From Actinomycetales bacterium SN12 (GTDB taxonomy: Bacteria > Actinomycetota > Actinomycetes > Actinomycetales > Microbacteriaceae): a DNA stretch of 64,000 nucleotides. The notes under the pieces are model-generated. The model saw only the letters and a list, made by a program, of their open reading frames with translations. It searched no databases and had not been told where the DNA came from. The stretch's first letter is position 1; the number at the start of each line of letters is the position of its first letter. Positions 54,362 through 63,977 of the stretch are shown here, piece after piece. The DNA is taken from NCBI GenBank assembly GCA_002837415.1, contig PJCV01000006.1, forward strand, positions 118,286 through 182,285, written 5' to 3'. The translations under genes and the position numbers were made by a program.

Positions 54362-54736
54362 TCAGTCCTCGCTGACGCTGTCGCCGCGTTCCTTCTTGCG
54401 CTTCTCGATCTCCTGCCGCAGCCGCCATTCCTCGATCTCACGATCCAGGTCGGCGATCTGCTGCTCGGTGGAGCGCGTGTCCGCCGGCGGCGCGGTCATG
54501 ACCGGCGACGCGGGGGCGGCCTCGCGTCGCGCCGGGCGCCCGAGCCGGATGCCACCCTCGGGGTACTCCCGACCGAGGGCGAACCACAGCACGCTGCCCA
54601 GAAGTGGCAGCAGCACCACGAGCAGCAGCCAGACGAACTTCGGCATGAACCGCACCTGGCTGTCGTCGCCACGGATGATGTCGACGAGCGCGAACACCAT
54701 CAGCGCGATGGTGATCAGGGTGAACAGGAACGGCAT
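54362..54736 (-). CDS. PLDc_N-domain small membrane protein
   Basis: This 124-residue protein has two hydrophobic helices (residues ~3-18 and ~34-54) and the PLDc_N pattern FALVDIIRGDDSQVRFMPK, WLLLVVLLPLLGSVLWFALG. A charged, coiled-coil-like tail rich in Glu/Arg/Lys follows. Function is unknown. The ATG at 54736 has TACTCT six bases upstream. It converges on the SDR gene. Confidence 0.85.
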   Translation of the reverse strand: MPFLFTLITIALMVFALVDIIRGDDSQVRFMPKFVWLLLVVLLPLLGSVLWFALGREYPEGGIRLGRPARREAAPASPVMTAPPADTRSTEQQIADLDREIEEWRLRQEIEKRKKERGDSVSED

Positions 54737-54773
54737 GGTCTCAGAGTAAACGACCGGTGAGATCGCGGCGTCG

Positions 54774-55598
54774 TCACTCCGTGCCGGTGGCGACCGGCCG
54801 TCCCGGGGTGTTCGACCACGCGCTCCACGAGCCGGGAAACACGAGCACCTCGCGGCCGGCGATGCTGCCGGCGAGCGCGAGCTGCGCGGCGGTGATGCCC
54901 GAACCGCAGTAGGCAGCGATCGGCGTGCCCGCCGTCGCCCCGACCCCGTCGAATGCCGCCGCGATGTCGGATGCAGGTCGGAACCTGCCGTCCTCGGTGA
55001 GCACGCAGGCGATCGGGAGGTTCTTCGCACCGGGGATGTGACCCGCGACCGGATCGATCGGCTCGGTCTCGCCGCGGTAGCGCTCGGCGGCGCGTGCGTC
55101 GAGCAGCACCCCGGCATCCGGCCAGGTCGCCGCGGATCGAGTGTCGATCACTCCGGCATCCCCGGGTGCCCCGAGCGTGACATCGCCCTCCTGTGGCGTC
55201 CTGTCCCCCGTCTCGATCTCGCCGCCCCCCGCGAGCCACGCCTGCCAGCCGCCGTCCAGCACGCGCACGTCGAGGCCCGCCCGCCGCAGCGCCCACCAGG
55301 CGCGTGATGCCGGCAGCATCCGGTCATCGTCATAGACCACCACGGGTGCGCCCCGGCGGACTCCCCACCGGCGCGCGGCGGCGGCGAGCGCCGCATCATC
55401 CGGCAGCGGATGACGGCCTTCGTGCGGCTGGCCGTGACGGGTCAGGTCGCGCTCGACATCCACGAACACCGCCCCGGGGATGTGACCGGTTACGTACCGC
55501 TCGTGCCCGTCGGTGCGGCCGAGTGCCCAGCGGGCATCGAGCACGTGCGTCTCGGCGAGCTGATCGCGCAGTTCGGAGGCGGAGATGAGCGGATGCAT
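54774..55598 (-). CDS. thiosulfate/3-mercaptopyruvate sulfurtransferase
   Basis: The product has 274 residues with two rhodanese domains. The N-terminal one (HVLDARWALGRTDGHERY) is inactive. The C-terminal one carries the active-site loop PIAAYCGSGITAAQ with the persulfide Cys near residue 230. The CGSGITA loop is typical of the SseA/mercaptopyruvate type. It is downstream of and probably co-transcribed with the AKR gene (15-bp gap). Confidence 0.9.
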   Translation of the reverse strand: MHPLISASELRDQLAETHVLDARWALGRTDGHERYVTGHIPGAVFVDVERDLTRHGQPHEGRHPLPDDAALAAAARRWGVRRGAPVVVYDDDRMLPASRAWWALRRAGLDVRVLDGGWQAWLAGGGEIETGDRTPQEGDVTLGAPGDAGVIDTRSAATWPDAGVLLDARAAERYRGETEPIDPVAGHIPGAKNLPIACVLTEDGRFRPASDIAAAFDGVGATAGTPIAAYCGSGITAAQLALAGSIAGREVLVFPGSWSAWSNTPGRPVATGTE

Positions 55599-55613
55599 GG
55601 CGGTCTGCTCTCG

Positions 55614-56543
55614 TCAGGGGACGATGTGGCCGCCGACGCGGAAGAGCTCGTACCACTCGGCGCGGGTCAGCTCGATGTCGGCGCCGGCGGCGGCATCCGC
55701 GACCCGCTGCGGTGTCGTCGTGCCGAGCACGACCTGCATGTGCGCCGGGTGCCGGGTGATCCACGCGGTGGCGATCGCGGTCGGGGTGACGTCGTACTGC
55801 GCTGCGAGCCGGTCGATGACCTCGTTGAGTTCGGCGTAGTCCGGGTTCCCGAGGAACACGCCGTCGAAGAATCCGGCCTGATAGGGCGACCAGGCCTGCA
55901 CGGTGATGTTGTTGACGCGGCAGTAGTCGACGATCCCGCCGCCATCGAGGACGACGCTCTGCTGCTCGCCGGTCATGTTCGACGCGATGCCCTGAGCGAT
56001 GATCGGCGAGTGCGTGATCGACAGCTGCAGCTGGTTCGCCACCAGCGGCTGCGTGACCGCGGTGCGCAGCAGGTCGATCTGGCGTGGCGTGTGATTCGAG
56101 ACGCCGAAGGCGCGCACCTTCCCGGCGGCCTCGAGCTCGTCGAACGCGCGAGCCACCTCGTCCGGCTCGACCAGCGCATCGGGGCGGTGCAGCAGCAGCA
56201 CGTCGATGTAGTCGGTGCGCAGCGCCTTCAGCGAGCCCTCGACCTGCGCCGTGATGTGCTCATACGAGAAGTCGAACATCTGCTGCGACGGCACGATGCC
56301 GCACTTCGTCTGCAGCACGATCTCCTCCCGCTCTGCCGCGCTGAGCTGAAGGGCGGCCGCGAAGCGGTCTTCGCAGACGTGCATGGCGCCGCCGTAGATG
56401 TCGGCGTGGTCGAAGAAGTCGATTCCCGCCGAGCGGGCGGTGTCGTACAGCTCGCGCACCTCGGCATCCGTCTTGTCGGGGATGCGCATCATCCCCGCGA
56501 TCACTGCGGGCGCGGTGCGGGTTCCGAAGTGGATGCTCTTCAT
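55614..56543 (-). CDS. aldo-keto reductase, YdhF-like
   Basis: This 309-residue AKR has FFDHADIYGGAMHVCEDRFA (Asp, Tyr), IVLQTKCGIV (Lys), DVLLLHRPDA (His) and NNITVQAWSPYQAGFFDG. It resembles E. coli YdhF. AGGAGG precedes the ATG at 56543 by four bases; the ATG 51 bp further up lacks this. The substrate is unknown. Confidence 0.9.
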   Translation of the reverse strand: MKSIHFGTRTAPAVIAGMMRIPDKTDAEVRELYDTARSAGIDFFDHADIYGGAMHVCEDRFAAALQLSAAEREEIVLQTKCGIVPSQQMFDFSYEHITAQVEGSLKALRTDYIDVLLLHRPDALVEPDEVARAFDELEAAGKVRAFGVSNHTPRQIDLLRTAVTQPLVANQLQLSITHSPIIAQGIASNMTGEQQSVVLDGGGIVDYCRVNNITVQAWSPYQAGFFDGVFLGNPDYAELNEVIDRLAAQYDVTPTAIATAWITRHPAHMQVVLGTTTPQRVADAAAGADIELTRAEWYELFRVGGHIVP

Positions 56544-56635
56544 CGTTCCTCCTGGGTCGCTGACCACGCTACCGGCAGCACGCCGTGGCGTCATCGGTGG
56601 CGCCGAGATGCGGTCACGGCGCTAACGTTGCTTGC

Positions 56636-58318
<1,683 letters not shown>

Positions 58319-58321
58319 GCC

Positions 58322-58873
58322 TCAGCTGGTCGCGTCGTCTCCTCGAGCGAGTCGCTCGAGGAACCGGGCGACGACCTCGCGCTCAGCGGAGCCGAGTTCG
58401 GCGACCGCGGCGAACCGGTCCGCGTGCACCCTGCCGACGCTGTCGCGCACCTGCTCGTGCGTGTGCGGCGTGATGCTCACCGTCACCGCTCGGCGATCCG
58501 TCGGGTGCGGGGTGCGGGCGACGTGCCCCGCTCTGGCGAGCCGGTCGAGCATCTTCGTCGTCGAGCTCGTCGAGATGCGCAGATGATCGGCGAGCATGCC
58601 GGCGGTGACGAGGATGCCGTTGTTGAGCGATGCGACGAGGAAGCGCAGCGCCTCCATATCGGTCTCGTTGAGCTTCATCTCGGTTCGCGACCGCCAGCTG
58701 ATGCGCTGCTCGGTCTCACGCCACGTGCGCAAGGCGGCCAGCACGCGTACGACCTGGTCGATCTCGACGTCGGCCATGCCGTGAAAGCTGACCAGCTGCT
58801 GCCCGGGGTCGATCACGCGCGGATCGATCATGGCGTCGCCGCGGGCGGCATGACCTTCCCTGCGCCTGTTCAT
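58322..58873 (-). CDS. MarR-family transcriptional regulator
   Basis: This 183-residue MarR protein has the HTH TAGMLADHLRISTSSTTKML and wing HPTDRRAVTVSIT. Residues around LRTWRETEQRISWR and the HTH resemble the CrtR-like regulator at 9171-9722, so the two look like paralogues. The ATG at 58873 is chosen because TATGCT lies six bases upstream. Its target is unknown; the flavodoxin-like gene is divergent. Confidence 0.87.
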   Translation of the reverse strand: MNRRREGHAARGDAMIDPRVIDPGQQLVSFHGMADVEIDQVVRVLAALRTWRETEQRISWRSRTEMKLNETDMEALRFLVASLNNGILVTAGMLADHLRISTSSTTKMLDRLARAGHVARTPHPTDRRAVTVSITPHTHEQVRDSVGRVHADRFAAVAELGSAEREVVARFLERLARGDDATS

Positions 58874-58923
58874 CCGCACAGCATATCCCTGCGCTTTTCA
58901 GCGACCCCGGCTGCTGTCGGCGG

Positions 58924-58959
58924 CAGGGATGCTGGCGGCGACAGGGATGCTGGCGGCGA
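58924..58959. repeat. two-copy 18-bp tandem repeat
   Basis: CAGGGATGCTGGCGGCGA occurs twice end to end between the MarR gene and the flavodoxin-like gene. It may be a regulatory site or simple slippage; no palindrome is visible. Confidence 0.6.
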
Positions 58960-59047
58960 CGCCGAATCCGCTCGGGACGTCTAGCCCATCGCTCTCCGGC
59001 AAGAAAGCCCCTCCCCTGCTGCACGGATGGGTGATTGCGTGCCGCTC

Positions 59048-59659
59048 ATGGATCAACAGCTCAGCGCTCTGCTCATCAACTGCACCCTCAAGCCCTCGCC
59101 CGCCGGATCGAGCACCGATGTGCTGGGCGAGCAGGTGCTGAACGCCCTGGCCGAGCACGGCGTGACCGCCGACCGCATCCGCGCGGTCGATCACGACATC
59201 CGTCCCGGTGTGCAGACCGACATGGGAGACGGCGATCAGTGGCCGTCGCTGCGCGAGCGCGTGCTCGCGGCCGACATCCTCGTGTTCGCGACGCCGACCT
59301 GGATGGGGCAGCACTCCAGCGTCGCGCAGCGGGTGCTCGAGCGGCTCGACGCCGAGCTCAGCGAGACCGACGAGCAGGGCCGCCCGATCCTGTTCGACAA
59401 GGTCGCACTCGCCGTCGTGGCCGGCAACGAGGACGGGGCGCACCACATCGCCGCGATCGTGTTCCAGTCGCTGAACGACGTGGGCTACACGATCCCCGCG
59501 CAGGGCTCGATCTACTGGAACGGCGAGGCGATGGGGTCGACCGACTACAAGGATCTCCCCGAGACGCCCGAGAAGGTCGCGCAGACGATCACGACCGCCG
59601 CGGCGAACGCCGCGCATCTGGCTCGCACGTTGAAGACCGCGGGGTATCCGAAAGCCTGA
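59048..59659 (+). CDS. flavodoxin / NADPH-dependent FMN reductase family protein
   Basis: The product is about 203 residues from the ATG at 59048, or 210 from 59027. SALLINCTLKPSPAGSSTDVL is the FMN phosphate loop and ADILVFATPTWMGQHSSVAQ the second flavin loop, as in flavodoxin_2/NAD(P)H reductase proteins. Neither start has a good Shine-Dalgarno sequence. It probably reduces quinones or small oxidants. A perfect palindromic terminator follows 21 bp after its stop. Confidence 0.87.
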   Translation: MDQQLSALLINCTLKPSPAGSSTDVLGEQVLNALAEHGVTADRIRAVDHDIRPGVQTDMGDGDQWPSLRERVLAADILVFATPTWMGQHSSVAQRVLERLDAELSETDEQGRPILFDKVALAVVAGNEDGAHHIAAIVFQSLNDVGYTIPAQGSIYWNGEAMGSTDYKDLPETPEKVAQTITTAAANAAHLARTLKTAGYPKA

Positions 59660-59680
59660 CGGTCTGAGCGCGCGAAGGAA

Positions 59681-59716
59681 AGAGAAGGTGGATGCCCTAG
59701 GGCATCCACCTTCTCT
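59681..59716. terminator. perfect 36-bp palindromic bidirectional terminator
   Basis: AGAGAAGGTGGATGCCCT is followed at once by its exact complement, ending at 59716. It lies between two convergent genes. The fold would be an uninterrupted stem of 16 or so pairs with a minimal loop; there is no T-tract. Confidence 0.85.
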
Positions 59717-59733
59717 GCGTCATGCGCCGAACG

Positions 59734-60765
59734 TCAGGCGCGGCGGAGACTCGTGGCCGCGGGGCAGTCGAACGGATCGCCACCGGCCGCGAGACCGACC
59801 CGGTTCAGGTACTCGATCACGATCGCGTAAGAACGACCGAGGCTGGTCTCGGTGTACGGCACATTGTTCGACGCGCAGTAGTCGCGCACGATCTCCCGAG
59901 CCTTTGCGAGGTGCGGGCGCGGCATGCTCGGGAACAGGTGGTGCTCGACCTGGTAGTTGAGACCGCCCATGAGCGCCGTCGCCCACCAGCCGCCGCGGAT
60001 GTTGCGCGAGGTGCGCACCTGCTTCGAGAAGAAGTCCAGGCGCGCGCTCGGGTCGATGATCGGCATCCCCTTGTGGTTGGGTGCGAACGATGCGCCCATG
60101 TACACGCCGAACACAGCCAGCTGCACTCCCAGGAACGCGAACGCCATACCGAGCGGCAGCATCATGAACACGGGGATCAGGAGGATCGCGAAGCGGACGG
60201 CGATGATGCCGAGCTCGGTCCAGCGTCCCTTGACCTTCTTCTTCGTGAGCAGGTGCTTGAGCCCGATGTAGTGGAGGTTCAGCCCCTCGAGGGTGAGCAG
60301 CGGGAAGAACAGCCAGCCCTGCTTGCGGGTGATCAGACGGATCAGACCGCGCGACTTGGCCGCGTCCTCATCGAGGAAGGAGATGGTGTCGACCTCGATG
60401 TCCGGGTCCTTGCCCACCTGGTTCGGGTTGCCGTGATGCTTGGTGTGCTTCGAGTCCCACCACGAATAGCTCATGCCGATGCTGCCCGCGAGGATGCGGG
60501 CGAGCTTGAAGTTCGCGGGCCCCGACGACAGGATCTGCCGGTGGGCGGCCTCGTGCGAGAGAAAGGCGATCTGCGTGAAGATGATCCCGAGGGCTGCGGC
60601 GATCAGCAGCTGGAACCAACTGTCGCCGAGCAGGATGAATCCCGTGATCGCTCCGCCGAGGGCCAGCACGATGCCGGCTGCCACCGAGAGGTAGAACCAC
60701 GAGGTGCGCTGCAGGAGTCCGGTCTCGCGCACGACCTGCGACACCTGCTTGTAGGCATGCGCCAT
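59734..60765 (-). CDS. acyl-CoA/lipid fatty-acid desaturase
   Basis: This 343-residue membrane di-iron desaturase has the three His boxes: SHEAAHRQ, SKHTKHHGNPN and QVEHHLFPSMPRPHL. Four membrane helices lie around them. It introduces a double bond into membrane fatty acids, probably in cold response. The ATG at 60765 has GGAG nine bases upstream. The frame stays open upstream, with protein-like sequence (LGPIRQTYAGNAEFPP), to a strong AGGAG followed by two ATC codons near 60861-60864. A non-AUG start is therefore possible. Confidence 0.9.
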   Translation of the reverse strand: MAHAYKQVSQVVRETGLLQRTSWFYLSVAAGIVLALGGAITGFILLGDSWFQLLIAAALGIIFTQIAFLSHEAAHRQILSSGPANFKLARILAGSIGMSYSWWDSKHTKHHGNPNQVGKDPDIEVDTISFLDEDAAKSRGLIRLITRKQGWLFFPLLTLEGLNLHYIGLKHLLTKKKVKGRWTELGIIAVRFAILLIPVFMMLPLGMAFAFLGVQLAVFGVYMGASFAPNHKGMPIIDPSARLDFFSKQVRTSRNIRGGWWATALMGGLNYQVEHHLFPSMPRPHLAKAREIVRDYCASNNVPYTETSLGRSYAIVIEYLNRVGLAAGGDPFDCPAATSLRRA

Positions 60766-61004
60766 CGGTGGGAACTCCGCGTTGCCGGCATAGGTCTGCC
60801 GGATCGGTCCGAGGGTGGCTGCGCCGGTGTCGACGCCGGTGTCGATGTGCGTGGAACTGATGATGCTCTCCTGCCGATCGGATGCCCTTGAGCTGTGGTA
60901 GCCAAAGGCGGATGCCGATCGCTGGTGCTCACGCTACGCGGGGCTGTATGCGGCGGGCGGCATGTGCCGGAGGGCGCGGGTGCGGATTCGGCTGCCCGGG
61001 CGGA

Positions 61005-61265
61005 TCATCGGAGACGGTGCGCGCCACCCGGAGGCCAGCGACGCGAGCGCCGGAACAGTGGCAGGAGGCAAGCAGTGAGGATGCATGCCGCGCTGGAGAC
61101 GAGCAGCGCGACGTGATCGGGCCGGAACACCGGCGCGAGACCACGGTCGTCGACCTCTGCGCCGTAATCGGTGACGGCGACGACCCACCACACGAGGAGA
61201 GCGATCCCGGCGAGCATAAGGCCCCCGGCGACGAACCAGGATGTTCGCGATCCGGATCGATTCAT
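61005..61265 (-). CDS. small membrane protein, unrecognised
   Basis: This 86-residue protein has two hydrophobic segments, WFVAGGLMLAGIALLVWWVV (~10-29) and ALLVSSAACILTACLLPLF (~53-71), and a basic C-terminus. GAGGACAGGG precedes the ATG. No family is recognised. The 240 bp between this gene and the desaturase start hold nothing else I can support. Confidence 0.65.
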   Translation of the reverse strand: MNRSGSRTSWFVAGGLMLAGIALLVWWVVAVTDYGAEVDDRGLAPVFRPDHVALLVSSAACILTACLLPLFRRSRRWPPGGAHRLR

Positions 61266-61283
61266 GCCCTGTCCTCACCACTT

Positions 61284-61622
61284 TCAGAGGTTGATGGGTC
61301 GCCCGGTGCTCGGGTCGATGAGCGTGATGCGACCGTCTGCGTCGCGGGCGATCTCGATATCGCTTCCCACGGGCAGGTGCAGCAGCGGCAACACCGCCGG
61401 CTCGATCTCGACGACTCTGTTGAAGTCCGCCACCTGCATGTTGCCGGGGCTGTTCAGGTATTCGTCACCGTCGATGGCGGAGAGGAATCGCCATCCGTTG
61501 TCGACGGGGTTCGCCTGCGGCTCCCGGAACGCCCACCGGATCGGGGCGACGCCCTGCAGCACGTTCGTGCTGACGATGGAGCCGCCGGCATTGGGGACGA
61601 ACTCAGGCGTGGTCTGCGACAT
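61284..61622 (-). CDS. DUF2185 protein (possible immunity protein)
   Basis: The 112-residue protein has IRWAFREPQANPVDNGWRFL, IDGDEYLNSPGNMQV and a C-terminal PLLHLPVGSDIEI, matching DUF2185, a domain found in the SUFU/Imm33-like immunity sets of polymorphic toxin systems. It lies 18 bp before the small membrane protein gene on the same strand. No toxin gene is visible nearby. The immunity role is inference from family and context. Confidence 0.75.
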   Translation of the reverse strand: MSQTTPEFVPNAGGSIVSTNVLQGVAPIRWAFREPQANPVDNGWRFLSAIDGDEYLNSPGNMQVADFNRVVEIEPAVLPLLHLPVGSDIEIARDADGRITLIDPSTGRPINL

Positions 61623-61765
61623 AGCGTTCCATTCTCTTGAGGATGCTGGCGCGGTAGAAAACGTTGCGCGCCAAGGTCAACGGTGTCACGCCAGGACCGT
61701 CCGGCTAATGCCATGCTGAACGGCAAGAAGATTCAGATTATTGCAGTGAGGCTGGAGGAAGTGAA

Positions 61766-62179
61766 GTGACGAAGCCGACTCACATCCGCGAGATCAACAA
61801 CTTCTCCCGAGGCCCACTTGTTGATGTGGTCCGCCCATATCCCGAGCAGATCAGGTTCTCTCTCAATCAGCTGGACGGCTCGTCCTTTTGGGGATGGTGC
61901 CTGTGGCGCGCGCCTGAGGGAGCAGACCTCCTCGAGGACCTCCCTCTCAGCGATGAGTTCCTGCAATGCGCCGGCACCTCCGAAGCCCTCACCATCGAGG
62001 TTCGCTGCATCGAGGATGGGCAGGCGCATCAGTACGTGGTCGGCAGGCCCGGCGGTGATCTCTTCACCGAACCGACCGAAGTCATCTTCTGGGAAGACGG
62101 AAACTTCTCCACGACCGTCTATCCACACGAGGTGTTCACGGCCGATGAGGCAGCGGTGTTTTCTACACGTACTTCCTGA
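61766..62179 (+). pseudogene. tandem paralogue 1 of an unrecognised small-protein family, frameshifted
   Basis: The reading frame (GTG at 61766 after GGAGGAAG) matches its downstream neighbour closely through HEVFTADEAAV, then loses one base near 62160 and stops at 62179 after 137 residues. The lost frame continues downstream with LTDKVAQPYVLRELDLS, identical to the neighbour. It is therefore a recent duplicate with a truncated C-terminus. Shared features are SSFWGWCLWRAPEGADLLED and EVIFWEDG. Family unknown; the end pattern loosely recalls Imm1 immunity proteins. Confidence 0.7.
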
Positions 62180-62308
62180 CCGACAAGGTCGCGCAGCCAT
62201 ACGTCCTCCGCGAGCTGGACCTGAGCCTGCCGGACCCAGGCGTCAGCCACTGCCATGCTGAACGGCGAGAGAACTCAAATCCGTGAGAGTGACACTGGAG
62301 CGGGTGCC

Positions 62309-62800
62309 ATGACCAAACCGACGCATATCAATGAGATGAACAACTTCGTTCGTGGCGCACTCACCGACGATCTCCGCCCCTATCCGGAGGAGATCAGGTT
62401 CTCGCTGGACCGGCTGAACGGCTCTTCCTTCTGGGGATGGTGCCTCTGGCGCGCTCCTGAGGGAGCAGACCTCCTCGAGGACGTCCCTTTCAGCGATGAG
62501 TTCATCCAGTGCGCCGGCACCGCGGAAGCCCTCACCATCGAGGTCCGCTACGTCGACCCGGACGGCCAGGCACATCAGTACGTGGTCGGCAGTCCCGGCG
62601 GTGACCTCTGCACCGACCCGACCGAAGTCATCTTCTGGGAAGACGGAATCTTCTCGACGACCGTCTACCCACACGAGGTGTTCACGGCCGATGAGGCCGC
62701 GGTGGTCTTTTGCACGTACTTCCTGACCGACAAGGTCGCGCAGCCATATGTCCTCCGCGAGCTGGACCTGAGCCTGCCGGACTCAGACGTAGAGGCGTGA
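62309..62800 (+). CDS. tandem paralogue 2 of an unrecognised small-protein family
   Basis: This 163-residue intact copy has RPYPEEIRFSLDRLNG, SSFWGWCLWRAPEGADLLED, LTIEVRYVDPDGQAHQYVVG and HEVFTADEAAVVFCTYFL. It lacks signal peptide and membrane segments, so it is cytoplasmic. It starts 543 bp after copy 1 at the equivalent base. Codon use is less GC-biased than in the core genes (CAT, ATC/ATA-type Ile, AAA). Possible orphan immunity protein; no toxin partner is seen. Confidence 0.72.
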   Translation: MTKPTHINEMNNFVRGALTDDLRPYPEEIRFSLDRLNGSSFWGWCLWRAPEGADLLEDVPFSDEFIQCAGTAEALTIEVRYVDPDGQAHQYVVGSPGGDLCTDPTEVIFWEDGIFSTTVYPHEVFTADEAAVVFCTYFLTDKVAQPYVLRELDLSLPDSDVEA

Positions 62801-62975
62801 CGCGCGCCGAGCAGAGCGCGGCCACGCGCCGCGCCGGCTGCGCCGGCGCCGTACGCGGAGCGGCGCGTGCTACTTCGCGACGGTCGAGACGACGCGGACC
62901 AACGCGGACACACCTGCAAGCGGCAGACTGGATGGCGAGAGATTCTGGTTACACAAGTCGAGAGGTAGATGTGCC

Positions 62976-63461
62976 ATGAGCTTCAGGTACACCCACGGCG
63001 AGCAGAGCCCGAGTGGGCTCAGAGGATGGGTCACAGACGGGTATCGTCCGGTCCCTGATCATCTGCGCCTGATGTTGGAGCATCTAGACGGTCACTCGAA
63101 CTACACCTACCTGATCTGGCGAGGCGCGGACCCCTCGAGCACTGTCGGTTATAGAGAGCCGGCCACGGACTCCTTCATGCAGGCCGCCGGCTCAGCTGAC
63201 GCGATGACCGTCGAAGTGCGAATCCCAGGCCCAGACGGCGAGAGCCGCCTTTACACCGTCGGTCGCCCCGAGCTGTCCGAGGCGTCCACGACCCTTATCC
63301 CGATCAATGACACCAGAGCCGCGCGCGTCCACTCCAACGAGGTGTTCACCGTCGACGAGGCCGCAACGATCTTCTACACCTACTACCTCACGGACAACGT
63401 CTCACAGCCGTACGTGCTTCGTGAACTCGACCTCTCCCAAGAGCTGTCGGAACTGCGATGA
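62976..63461 (+). CDS. divergent paralogue 3 of the same small-protein family
   Basis: This 161-residue protein shares the pattern DHLRLMLEHLDG, MTVEVRIPGPDGESRLYTVG and NEVFTVDEAATIFYTYYLTD, ending YVLRELDLSQEL like copy 2. The N-terminus differs (MSFRYTHGEQSPSGLRG). AGAGG lies 13 bases before the ATG. Its divergence from the near-identical copies 1 and 2 shows an older duplication. A strong hairpin follows its stop. Confidence 0.72.
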   Translation: MSFRYTHGEQSPSGLRGWVTDGYRPVPDHLRLMLEHLDGHSNYTYLIWRGADPSSTVGYREPATDSFMQAAGSADAMTVEVRIPGPDGESRLYTVGRPELSEASTTLIPINDTRAARVHSNEVFTVDEAATIFYTYYLTDNVSQPYVLRELDLSQELSELR

Positions 63462-63484
63462 AGGGGGTGCGGCGCCACATTGCG

Positions 63485-63510
63485 TGACGCCGCACAGTTG
63501 TGCGGCGTCA
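63485..63510 (+). terminator. hairpin ending the three-paralogue cluster
   Basis: TGACGCCGCACA (63485-63496) and its complement (63499-63510) are separated by two bases, 24 bp after the last stop. There is no T-tract. Apart from it, 63462-63724 shows no gene I can support. Confidence 0.7.
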
Positions 63511-63724
63511 GATCACTTGGCGCTGATTCGTCTCAGTTGGCTTAGGTCCCGGCTGCAGACTCGTTCGTCATCAGCCGGGCGCATTCGTCAGAGAAGTTGG
63601 CACAGAATTTACGCCAGCGTTGAACGCGCCGCCCTGAGCATCCTGCGAACCTTTGCTCAGCATGTGACGAAGCACACGGGCACAGCTCACGTGGGCCGGG
63701 CAGAGTGGCCGCAAGGCTGTGCGC

Positions 63725-63949
63725 CTAAAGCACGACCGTCGCGGTAACCGCCTGCATCCAGCCATCGTCCGTCTCTCCGTCGATGGTCTTCTCCACGTTC
63801 TCTAGAACGAGCTGCACGCGTACTGTCCGTCCATCCGTCCGCCAGGTTTTGTCGTCGAGCAGGGCCATGAGATCGTCTGCCCGGTCGTGCGCGTTGAGGG
63901 CTACTGCGTGGTCCCCCGTGGCTCTGGTGATCCAGTACTCGCTGCCCAC
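63725..63949 (-). CDS. hypothetical protein, probably 5'-incomplete
   Basis: A GTG at 63949 gives 74 residues (SEYWITRATGDHAVALNAHD and QLVLENVEKTIDGETDDGWM). The frame stays open upstream to the end of reliable sequence, so the true start may lie beyond the contig end. No family is recognised. Confidence 0.45.
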   Translation of the reverse strand: MGSEYWITRATGDHAVALNAHDRADDLMALLDDKTWRTDGRTVRVQLVLENVEKTIDGETDDGWMQAVTATVVL

Positions 63950-63977
63950 AGCTCGCCCGCGAGGGCGGAACTGGTCT

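Noticed and set aside
58924..58959. Start of a longer repeat array or attachment site
   Set aside because: Only two copies are present and no integrase or tRNA is nearby.
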